A stretch of DNA of 64,000 nt, from assembly GCA_035549075.1 (NCBI GenBank), contig DASZRT010000092.1, positions 31,520-95,519 on the forward strand, written 5' to 3'. Origin of the DNA: DASZFV01 sp035549075 (GTDB lineage Bacteria > Myxococcota_A > Polyangia > Fen-1088). Shown here piece by piece: positions 30,174-37,484 of the stretch (position 1 is the first letter of the stretch; each line of letters opens with the position of its first letter). The translations under genes and the position numbers were made by a program. The notes under the pieces are model-generated. The model was not told the origin of the DNA. It made no database searches and saw only the letters and a list, made by a program, of their open reading frames with translations.

Positions 30174-30881
30174 GTGCGAACGCTCGTCATCATTCCGGCC
30201 TACAACGAGGCCGCCAGCCTCCCCGGCGTCATCGAGGGTCTGCGACGCAACGGCCACGAGGACCTCTGCGTCATCGACGACGGGTCGACCGACGGCACGG
30301 CGGCCGTCGCCGCGCGGCTGGGCGTCATCGTGCTGCGCAACCCCTTCAACCTCGGCATCGGCGGCGCCGTCCAGACGGGGTACCTCTGGGCGGCGGAGCA
30401 CGGGTACGACGCCGCGGCGCAGTTCGACGGCGACGGCCAACACGATCCCGCGTGCCTGAGACCTGCGATCGATCTCATCGCCCGCGGTCACGACGTCGTC
30501 ATTGGCAGCCGGTTCCTCGACCGCGGCGGGTTCCGGTCGACCTTCTGGCGACGCGTCGGCATTCGCTACCTGTCGTGCTTGCTTCGCCTCCGCTGCGGCG
30601 CCGTCGTCACCGATCCGACGTCGGGCTTCCGTGTCGTCGACCGCGCCGCGATCGAGATCTTCGCGGCGCACTACCCCTCGGACTACCCCGAGCCCGAGGC
30701 GATCTCGCTCGCCTGCCACCGTCAGCTTCGCATCGTCGAGATCGCCGTGCGCATGCGAGAGCGGAAGTTCGGCCACAGCTCGATCGCGGGTTGGGGAACG
30801 CTCTACTACCTCGTGAAGGTCTCGCTCGCGATCCTCCTGTCGGCGGGGGGCGCGCGCCGCCGCGCGACGGGACCCGCGTGA
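30174..30881 (+). CDS. GT2 glycosyltransferase (polyprenyl-phosphate sugar synthase type)
   Basis: 235 residues from GTG 30174, which puts the family start VRTLVIIPAYNEAASL at the N-terminus; ATG 30075 is an alternative and neither has a clear ribosome-binding site. Motifs: CVIDDGSTDGT (Asp35-Asp36), FDGDGQHDP (the DxD metal site at 85-87), SGFRVVDR, and the C-terminal basic stretch HSSIAGWGTLYYLVKVSLAIL. This matches the DPM1-like class that charges polyprenyl phosphate with a hexose. DUF2304 and a methyltransferase follow with four-base overlaps; DPM-DUF2304 is a known pairing. Confidence 0.9.
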   Translation: MRTLVIIPAYNEAASLPGVIEGLRRNGHEDLCVIDDGSTDGTAAVAARLGVIVLRNPFNLGIGGAVQTGYLWAAEHGYDAAAQFDGDGQHDPACLRPAIDLIARGHDVVIGSRFLDRGGFRSTFWRRVGIRYLSCLLRLRCGAVVTDPTSGFRVVDRAAIEIFAAHYPSDYPEPEAISLACHRQLRIVEIAVRMRERKFGHSSIAGWGTLYYLVKVSLAILLSAGGARRRATGPA

Positions 30882-31270
30882 TCGACGAAGAGTTGCTGCC
30901 TGTCGAGCTCCAGCTCATCTCGGGCGCTGTGCTCTTGATCTTTCTCGCGCGCGTCGTCTGGCTCGTCCGCCGCGACGCGCTCGGGCTGCGCGAGAGCTTC
31001 CTTTGGCTCTCGTCGACGCTCGTCGCCTTCGTCTTCGTGGTCTTCCCCACGATCCTCAGGCGCCTCGCGACCACGGCCGGTGTGCGCGTCCCCTCGAACG
31101 CGCTCTTCGCGCTCGCGCTCGTCTATGTGCTCGTGAACCTGCTGTCGGTCACGATCGCCGTCTCGCGCGGCGCGGCCCGCACCCGTCGGCTCTCGCAGGA
31201 GTGCGCGCTGTTGCGCGGCGAGCTCGACGAGCTCAGGCGCTCGGCCGCGATGACGGTTCGGCCGTCGTGA
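30878..31270 (+). CDS. DUF2304 small membrane protein
   Basis: 130 residues with three predicted membrane helices (~11-30, ~43-62, ~78-97) and the family feature RDALGLRESFLWLSSTL. DUF2304 proteins are repeatedly found beside DPM1-like GT2 genes and probably assist the transfer or membrane anchoring of the polyprenyl-linked sugar; that role is inferred. It starts with GTG in a GTGA overlap with the GT2 stop and ends in a GTGA overlap with the methyltransferase gene, so all three are translationally coupled. Confidence 0.88.
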   Translation: MIDEELLPVELQLISGAVLLIFLARVVWLVRRDALGLRESFLWLSSTLVAFVFVVFPTILRRLATTAGVRVPSNALFALALVYVLVNLLSVTIAVSRGAARTRRLSQECALLRGELDELRRSAAMTVRPS

Positions 31271-32169
31271 CCGGCATGTGTCCCATCTGCGGCGTGGGCG
31301 TGCCGCGTACGACGTTCGCATCGCCGCGGCTCTCGATCGCCCGTTGTCCGGTTTGCAGACACCGCTCGTCCGAACAAGCCACCGACGCCGCCGTCACCGC
31401 GACGGACTACCACCAGCAGTACGACGAGGCTTTCGTCGCGGCGCTCGCGCGCACGCGTCGCCGCCAGAGCCGTCGAATCGTCGACCTGATCCGGCGCGCG
31501 TCGCCCGACCTGGACGGCGTCGTCGACTTCGGGGCAGGCCGAGGCTGGTTCCTCGAAGGCGCGCAGGCGGCCGGCGTGAGGCGGCTCGCCGGCGTCGACG
31601 TCTCGAGCCACGCGATCACGTTGCTGCGCGAGCGCGGGATCGAAGGCACGCTCGTCGACGATCGGCTGTCGGCGTTGCCGCGCGTGTCGTTCCAACCCGA
31701 CGCGCTCGCGATGCTCGACGTGATCGAGCATTTTCCCGTGGCCGAGGTCGGCGCCCGCCTCGCCCGCGTCGTCGCCCACTACCGACCGCGCGTCGTCGTC
31801 TTGAAAGTGCCGACGAGCGCGGGGCTCCTCTACCGCGCTGCCGCCGCGCTCGCGGCGTTCGGGACCGTCGGGCCGCTCGAGCAGCTCTACCAGGTCGGAA
31901 GCCATCCTCCTCATTGGAGCTACTTCTCGCGACGGTCGCTCCTGACGTTGCTCACCCGCTGCGGGCTCTCGCCGCTCGCGATCGCGTCGGATCGCGACTT
32001 CGAGCCCGACGAGCTCGCGCGGCGGGTCCAGGCGCTCCGTCGCTCGGGCCCGTTCGCGCGTCCGCTCGGCATCGTCGCGAGCGCCCTCGCCGACGTCACA
32101 GGCGCGCACGACGCCCTCATCGTCGTGGCGCGTCCCAACGGGGCTACTGGCGCAACGACGCCTCGGTGA
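31267..32169 (+). CDS. Zinc-ribbon class I SAM-dependent methyltransferase
   Basis: 300 residues from GTG 31267. The N-terminal CPICG...CPVC pair is a zinc ribbon as in sugar C-methyltransferases. It is followed by VVDFGAGRGWFLE (SAM-binding motif I) and LAMLDVIEHFP. The domain pattern resembles methyltransferases acting on nucleotide sugars or surface glycans, which fits the location, but the substrate is not known. The first ORF codons overlap the DUF2304 stop by four bases. The 3' end overlaps the convergent GT-C gene by 26 bases. Confidence 0.86.
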   Translation: MTGMCPICGVGVPRTTFASPRLSIARCPVCRHRSSEQATDAAVTATDYHQQYDEAFVAALARTRRRQSRRIVDLIRRASPDLDGVVDFGAGRGWFLEGAQAAGVRRLAGVDVSSHAITLLRERGIEGTLVDDRLSALPRVSFQPDALAMLDVIEHFPVAEVGARLARVVAHYRPRVVVLKVPTSAGLLYRAAAALAAFGTVGPLEQLYQVGSHPPHWSYFSRRSLLTLLTRCGLSPLAIASDRDFEPDELARRVQALRRSGPFARPLGIVASALADVTGAHDALIVVARPNGATGATTPR

Positions 32170-33790
32170 CGCCGAGCGCGGCGGCCTTCGCCTTGGAGAT
32201 GAGGACGACCGGGTTGCCCGCCGGCTTGAGCGTCGGCCAGGTCAGCAGCGTCGGGTAGTAATCGTAGTTCGCGTGCTGGCTGCCGAAGTACGTCGCGTAC
32301 TCCGGCGTGTTCGCGCGCCACGTCGACAACGTGCGCGCGTAGGCCATGACGGCGTCGGCATCGTCCCACGCGGCGAGCTTCGCACCGGCGAGGGCGTTGC
32401 CGTCGCGGGTCGCGAGCGCCGCGCGCAGCGCGGGCGCGACGTAGACGCGATCGCCTTTGTGGTGAAGCAGATGGTCTTCGACGCTCGCGAGGATCGTGTC
32501 GTCGTTCGTCGCGCCGATCGTCGAGGCAGCGCGCCAGATCCATACCCCGTCGAGGCCACAGACGGCCGCGCAGGCGAGGCCGACCACGAGCGGCCCCGCG
32601 CGCCAACGACGTGCCGCTCGCGCGCCGCGCCGCAAGCCGACGGCGGCGAGCAGAGCCAACGGTGGCAACGTCAGCATGAGATTCCGGACGATCAGCAGGC
32701 GCTGCATCGACACGAACGCGACGTAGGCGACGAGGAAGCCGAGTGTCGCGAGGACCTTGGGCTGCCGCTCGCGCACGCCGACGACCGCGCCGACGAGCGC
32801 GAGGGCCGAGACGCCGAGCGCCACGGGGATGTGCGGCGAGAAGAGCGCCGTCGTCCAATAGCCCCCGATCGCCGCCAAGCGATCGATGACGCGCGGCAAC
32901 CCGTACGGGTGATCGGTCCCGAAGCGGTTGTAGTCGTCCGTCACGAGGAAGAGATCGTTCGCGTAGTGCAGCGGCTCGAAGAGAAAGCCCGGCGTCGTCG
33001 CGACGAAGACGGCGAACATGACGACGCTCGCCTCGAGCGCGCGCCGGAGCCACGCGCGCGCGCCGCGGACGTGCGGCGACAGCGCGAGCGCGATGAAGAT
33101 CGGCAGGGTCAGGAAGACGCCCGTCGTCTTGGAGCCGAGGCCCAGCCCAGCGGCCACGGCGGAGGCCAACAGCAGCCACCGCTCGCGCGCCGCCGACACG
33201 GGGCGCGTGGCCAGCGAAACCAGCGCGAGCTCGAGCGCCGTGAACTGCGCGAGCATCGAATCGACGGCGATCCAGCGTCCGTGGTACGAGAGCTCCCACG
33301 ACGTGCCCACGACGCCCGCGACGGCGAGCGCGACCCAGGCCGATCCCGTCGCGGCCCACCCGGCGACGAAGACCCAGACGATCGTCAACGCGACGATGAC
33401 CACGAAGACGGTTCGGTCCGCTTCGACGAAGGTCGGATCGGCCACCTCGTCGGCGGCCCTCCGTCGGGCGTCGACGAGCGACGGATAGGCGCTCTGGTCG
33501 AAAGGGCGCGTTGGCCACGCGCGCACCTCCGCGACGATCGCGGGCGCGGCGCGAAGCAAGGTCGGCGCGACGAGCAGCTCGCCCGGCAGGAAGTAGAGGC
33601 CGCCGTAGTAGTAGCCGTGCGAAGGATGCGCGACCGGATCGATCGTGTGCTCGATGCCGCCGAGCTGAAACTCCTCGTCGTACATGCGCCCGAAGCCGAC
33701 GCCGCGCCGGCCCGCGGCGACGTAGGTCGCGACGACGGCGAGGAGCAGCGCGGCGATCACGAGGGCTTCGAGCCTGGCGAGCGCGCGCAC
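32144..33790 (-). CDS. GT-C-type glycosyltransferase-like membrane protein
   Basis: 548 residues from a GTG start that directly follows the stop of the discoidin-like gene (TGAGTG). Around eleven hydrophobic helices. The first external loop reads FGRMYDEEFQLGGIEHT (Asp38, Glu39), the acidic pair expected of GT-C enzymes, followed by HPSHGYYYGGLYFLPGE as in dolichyl-mannosyltransferase-like proteins. The C-terminal ~120 residues are soluble. It is probably a sugar transferase acting on the periplasmic face. Its 3' end overlaps the convergent methyltransferase gene by 26 bases. Confidence 0.75.
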   Translation of the reverse strand: MRALARLEALVIAALLLAVVATYVAAGRRGVGFGRMYDEEFQLGGIEHTIDPVAHPSHGYYYGGLYFLPGELLVAPTLLRAAPAIVAEVRAWPTRPFDQSAYPSLVDARRRAADEVADPTFVEADRTVFVVIVALTIVWVFVAGWAATGSAWVALAVAGVVGTSWELSYHGRWIAVDSMLAQFTALELALVSLATRPVSAARERWLLLASAVAAGLGLGSKTTGVFLTLPIFIALALSPHVRGARAWLRRALEASVVMFAVFVATTPGFLFEPLHYANDLFLVTDDYNRFGTDHPYGLPRVIDRLAAIGGYWTTALFSPHIPVALGVSALALVGAVVGVRERQPKVLATLGFLVAYVAFVSMQRLLIVRNLMLTLPPLALLAAVGLRRGARAARRWRAGPLVVGLACAAVCGLDGVWIWRAASTIGATNDDTILASVEDHLLHHKGDRVYVAPALRAALATRDGNALAGAKLAAWDDADAVMAYARTLSTWRANTPEYATYFGSQHANYDYYPTLLTWPTLKPAGNPVVLISKAKAAALGVTEASLRQ

Positions 33791-34588
33791 TCAGTACACC
33801 TCGACCTCGGACAGGTGGAACGGCTCCGAGCTCCGGCTCTCGAGGCGAACGTACCGCGCGCGCTCGGGCGCGAACGAGGCGTGCCACACGTGAAAGGGCG
33901 CCGCTCGATCCGCGACGGCGTGAAACGAGCGTCCGTCGCCGAGCTGGACGCTCAACGGGACCGCCCGCGCCTCGCAGCAGTCGAAGCGGTTGTGGACGAC
34001 GACGCGCGACACGAGCCGAGCGGACCCGAGATCGATCGTCGCCACGTGCGGCAAGCCGCTGGCGTGGAAGCCGATGTTGGTGACGTCGCCGTCGACGAGC
34101 TTGCTCGCGTCGTAGCCGGCGTCGAGGGCCGCCACCTCGACCGGACGCCCGCGCGCGAGGTTGGGGTGGCGAAGCAGCGCCCACGCGCCGGCCACCGAGA
34201 GCACGAGCGTGGCGCATGCGATCCCGGTTCTTCTGAGGACCGCGCGACGCGCGGCGAGCGCCTCACGCGCGAAAGGCGCCGTGAGCTCGCGGGAGACGAC
34301 GCGCAGAGCGTGCGACACGCGCGCCAGCTCGCAGGGCTCGAGCCGCGAGAGGAAGAGCACGCCGTCGGGCGCCAGCGCCGACGAGACCGCGGACCTCTGC
34401 GCGTCGTCGAGGCCGTCGAGCGGACCGACGGCCTCGGACGCCCTCCGCTCGTGCACCGCCAAGAGCAGACGGATCGCGGAGGCGTAGAGGACGGCGCTGG
34501 GGTTGGGGGCCGGCGCCGACGCGCGGAGACCGTCGGCGGCCCTCAAGGCCTCGCGCGCCATCCGCAGCTCGGGTGGCTGAACGAACAT
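33791..34588 (-). CDS. Membrane-anchored discoidin-like (F5/8 type C) protein
   Basis: 265 residues. A cytosolic or acidic N-terminal half (~1-130) precedes one membrane helix (GIACATLVLSVAGAWALL). The C-terminal ~125 residues read NLARGRPVEVAALDAGYDAS, LVDGDV, VATIDLGSARLVSRVVVHNR and RYVRLESRSSEPFHLSEVEV, the strand order of galactose-binding/discoidin domains. That would place a carbohydrate-binding module outside the inner membrane. It is co-transcribed with the GT-C gene with no spacer, so it might present or scaffold the glycan acceptor. It lies 102 bases downstream of the methyltransferase gene. Confidence 0.75.
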   Translation of the reverse strand: MFVQPPELRMAREALRAADGLRASAPAPNPSAVLYASAIRLLLAVHERRASEAVGPLDGLDDAQRSAVSSALAPDGVLFLSRLEPCELARVSHALRVVSRELTAPFAREALAARRAVLRRTGIACATLVLSVAGAWALLRHPNLARGRPVEVAALDAGYDASKLVDGDVTNIGFHASGLPHVATIDLGSARLVSRVVVHNRFDCCEARAVPLSVQLGDGRSFHAVADRAAPFHVWHASFAPERARYVRLESRSSEPFHLSEVEVY

Positions 34589-34690
34589 CGTCCGCCGAGC
34601 GACTGCAGGATGCGGACCAGCCCGCGGCGGCGCGGACGCGCCTCACGCCGCGCGACGGGATCGCGACAGCCGCGTCATGCGGGCGCCGCT

Positions 34691-35422
34691 TCAGGCGTTC
34701 GTCGGCGCGGCGCGCGGGACGAGCTCGAGGCCGATGACGAGGTTGCAGGCGACGATCGGCACGCCGAGCGGGAAGAAGCTGCGCGCCGCGACCGTGAAGT
34801 ACGGATCGAGCTCGGCGAGGATCTCGTGCGGAAGGTTGATGTGCTCGCGCTTGTAGAACTCGGCGTAGGGCGCGTCGAAGTGCCGCTTCCAAACGCGCTC
34901 GGCCGAGATCTTGCGCGCGAGGCTGTAGGCGAGGCTGCCCTCGGTCGGGATGACGACGAGCATGCGCCCCGTCTGCTTGTTCAGCAGGCGCCACGCCTCG
35001 CGCACGGCGCCTGGCAAATCCGGCAGGTGCTCGAGGACGTGGATCGCGAGGTAGCGATCGAAGAAGCCGTCGGCGAAGTCCATGCGCTTCTGGCAGTCGC
35101 CCACGATCGTCTGCACGTTGGGGAAGCGCCGCTTGATCTCGGCCGCCATGTTCTCGCGGTACTCGTTGCAGAAGTAGCCGCGCTCCTGCTCGGGCGTGAG
35201 CGTCTCGTACTCGAGGTGCTCGCCCAAGCCCGCGCCGATCTCCAACGTCGTCTCGAAGCCGGGCGGCGAGTGACGCACGGGGAAGCCGTGGTTGAACTTC
35301 TCGAGCGGGCCGTAGCGCGGCCGACCCGCGAGCTCGACGTGCCACAAGCGCATGAACTCGTCGCTGCGCTTCTGTTGCTCGGGCGTGAGCACGGGCAGCA
35401 CCTTGGGCCACGTCGCGGCCAT
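34691..35422 (-). CDS. Class I SAM-dependent methyltransferase
   Basis: 243 residues from ATG 35422. Motif I is ETTLEIGAGLGEHLEYE (~55-70), followed by FDRYLAIHVLEHLPDLPGA and LVVIPTEGSLAYSL, as in Methyltransf_11-type enzymes of O-antigen and exopolysaccharide clusters. The C-terminal end has a hydrophobic segment. It follows the epimerase gene by five bases on the same strand and should methylate a sugar or lipid of the glycan; the substrate is unknown. Long open frames on either side are shadows. Confidence 0.88.
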   Translation of the reverse strand: MAATWPKVLPVLTPEQQKRSDEFMRLWHVELAGRPRYGPLEKFNHGFPVRHSPPGFETTLEIGAGLGEHLEYETLTPEQERGYFCNEYRENMAAEIKRRFPNVQTIVGDCQKRMDFADGFFDRYLAIHVLEHLPDLPGAVREAWRLLNKQTGRMLVVIPTEGSLAYSLARKISAERVWKRHFDAPYAEFYKREHINLPHEILAELDPYFTVAARSFFPLGVPIVACNLVIGLELVPRAAPTNA

Positions 35423-35427
35423 GGGTC

Positions 35428-36384
35428 TCAGTCTCGCCCCTCGAGCACCCACGGGTTGGCCCGCAGGTACTCGAGCGTGCGAATGATGCCCTGCTGGATC
35501 GTGAGCTTCGGGGCCCAGCCCAGACCGCGCACGCGCTTGCAGTCCAGGAAGATGAACGGGCTGTCGCCGATCCAACCGCGCTCGCCACCCGCGAAGCTCA
35601 GCGTCGGCTGGAGGCCGAGCGCGCCCGTGATCCACCCGATCGAGTCGGTCACCTGGCAGTACTCGTCGGTGCCGAGGTTGTAGACCGCCGTCCTGACGTC
35701 CGTGCGAGCGGTGGCCAAAAAGATCGCGTCGATGCAGTCCTGCACGTACAGGTACGACTTGCGCTGCTTGCCGTTGCCGAGGACGTGCAGCTTCGTCGGA
35801 TCGGCGCGCAGGCGCTTGTAGAAGTCGAAGACGTGACCGTGCGTGTAACGCTCGCCGAGGATCGACACGAAGCGGAAGATCCACCCCTGGAAGCCGAAGC
35901 CCTCGGCGTAGGCGCTGATGAGGCCCTCGCAGGCGAGCTTCGACGCGCCGTAGAGCGACGTCTGCACGGGGAACGGCCCGTCCTCGGGCGTAGGGAACAC
36001 CGTCGGCTCGCCGTAGATCGAGCCCGTCGAGCTGAAGGCGATGCGCTTGACGCCATTGGCACGCATGGCCTCGAGGACGTTGAAGGTCGCGATCGTGTTC
36101 TGCTGCAGGTCGCGCTCGGGGTGCTCGGTGCCGAAACGCACGTCGGCATTGGCGGCCAGGTGAAACACGAAGTCGACGCCGCGCATGGCCGCGCCGAGCG
36201 CCGACGTGTCGAGCAAGTCGCCTTCGACGAGCTCGAAGCGCGGGTTCGCGAGCGCGTCGCGCAGGAACTCTTTGCGGCCCGTCGAGAGGTTGTCGTAGGC
36301 GACGACGTCGTCGCCGCGCGCGAGCAGCCGATCGACGAGGTTGCTGCCGATGAAACCGGCGCCGCCGGTCACGAACGCTTTCAC
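35428..36384 (-). CDS. NAD-dependent sugar epimerase/dehydratase
   Basis: 318 residues from GTG 36384, in a GTGA overlap with the GT2 gene stop. Extended-SDR features: GGAGFIGSNLVDRL (cofactor), DLLD, HLAANADVRFG, SSTGSIYGEP and catalytic Tyr145-x-x-x-Lys149 (YGASK). Closest in look to UDP-glucose 4-epimerase/UDP-glucuronate decarboxylase-type enzymes, but the exact reaction cannot be read off. An upstream extension of the frame to 36519 lies within the GT2 gene and is rejected. It provides a nucleotide-sugar donor for this glycan region. Confidence 0.9.
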   Translation of the reverse strand: MKAFVTGGAGFIGSNLVDRLLARGDDVVAYDNLSTGRKEFLRDALANPRFELVEGDLLDTSALGAAMRGVDFVFHLAANADVRFGTEHPERDLQQNTIATFNVLEAMRANGVKRIAFSSTGSIYGEPTVFPTPEDGPFPVQTSLYGASKLACEGLISAYAEGFGFQGWIFRFVSILGERYTHGHVFDFYKRLRADPTKLHVLGNGKQRKSYLYVQDCIDAIFLATARTDVRTAVYNLGTDEYCQVTDSIGWITGALGLQPTLSFAGGERGWIGDSPFIFLDCKRVRGLGWAPKLTIQQGIIRTLEYLRANPWVLEGRD

Positions 36385-37322
36385 TTTTCGAACCCCACGG
36401 ACTCGTCGACGATGAACTTCGGCCGCCGCTTGGTCTCCTCGTAGGTGCGCCCGACGTAGGCGCCGAGGAGCCCCATCCCGATGAGCTGGATGCCGCCCAG
36501 GAACAGCATGAGGATGCACATCGTCGCGAGGCCCTGCGCGAAGCGATAGAGATCGTAAGCCTTGAGGATCGCGACGACGGGGATCGCGAGCATGGCGATG
36601 CCGGCCATCGAGATGCCCGCGACGACCATGACCCGCAGCAGCGAGTCCGAGAAGGCGACGATGCCATTGAAGCCGATCTTGAGGCTGCCCGTGAGACGGT
36701 TGTACTTGCCGTCGCCGGCGGCGCGCGCGTCGCGGTTGAACGGGAGCAGCACCGTCTTGAAGCCCACGATCGCCGTGAGGCCGCGCAGGAAGCCGTGGCT
36801 CTCGTTGAGCGCGATGACCTCTTTGACGACGCGCCGATCGAGCAGGCGGAAGTCGCCCGTGTTGCGCGGGATCGGCACGATGGCGATGCGGTTGATGACC
36901 CAGTAGCCGACGTACGAGATGATCTTCTTGATCATCGTCTCGCCCTCGCGCGACGTGCGCTGCGGGATGACGACCTTGTTGCCCTCGCGCCAGAGGCGAA
37001 CCATCTCGGGGATGAGCCGCGGCGGATCCTGCAAGTCACAGTCGATGACGATGACAGCTTCGCCGCGCGCGTAGTTGAGCCCGCCGATCGTCGCGGCCGG
37101 CTGGCCGAAGCGGCGCGAGAACAAGAGGAGCTTCACGCGCGGGTCGCGCTCGTTCTCGGCGCGGATCATCTCGACCGTGCGATCGGTGCACGGGTCGGCC
37201 ACGAAAATGATCTCGTAGTCCTCGGTGACCTGCGAGAGCACAGGGCGAATCGCCGCGAGGAACTTCGGGAGCGTTTGCTCCTCGTTGTACACGGGCACGA
37301 CGACTGACAGAAGGCAGGACAT
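36381..37322 (-). CDS. GT2 glycosyltransferase with two C-terminal membrane helices (GtrB/DPM type)
   Basis: 313 residues. The N-terminal domain has SVVVPVYNEEQTL and the metal-binding VIDCDLQDPP; where many relatives have VDDGSTD it reads VADPCTDRT. GDGKYNRLTG leads into two membrane helices (~215-285) and a cytosolic tail. This architecture (GtrB, ArnC) transfers a sugar or glycerol-phosphate-type unit from a nucleotide donor to undecaprenyl phosphate. It is the first gene of the GT2-epimerase-methyltransferase operon and is divergent from the DUF2079 gene across 162 bases. Confidence 0.92.
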   Translation of the reverse strand: MSCLLSVVVPVYNEEQTLPKFLAAIRPVLSQVTEDYEIIFVADPCTDRTVEMIRAENERDPRVKLLLFSRRFGQPAATIGGLNYARGEAVIVIDCDLQDPPRLIPEMVRLWREGNKVVIPQRTSREGETMIKKIISYVGYWVINRIAIVPIPRNTGDFRLLDRRVVKEVIALNESHGFLRGLTAIVGFKTVLLPFNRDARAAGDGKYNRLTGSLKIGFNGIVAFSDSLLRVMVVAGISMAGIAMLAIPVVAILKAYDLYRFAQGLATMCILMLFLGGIQLIGMGLLGAYVGRTYEETKRRPKFIVDESVGFEK

Positions 37323-37484
37323 CTCGGCGAAGGGGGCCTTAAAAGAGGACGGCGACAGTACCAGCGGGCCCGACGCCCGTCCAGCGTGGGTCGGGCGAAC
37401 GAGAACGCGGAAAACGTGATCGAGGCGATCGGCTGTATGGTATGAGCCGCGGTCGGCCCGCGGTAAAAGCAGGCCCGCACCCTC

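Noticed and set aside
32273..35683. Open frame of 1136 codons on the + strand
   Set aside because: It is antisense to the GT-C, discoidin-like and methyltransferase genes, consists of low-complexity Arg/Ala/Asp/Val, and matches no family. Such long shadows are expected at this GC content.
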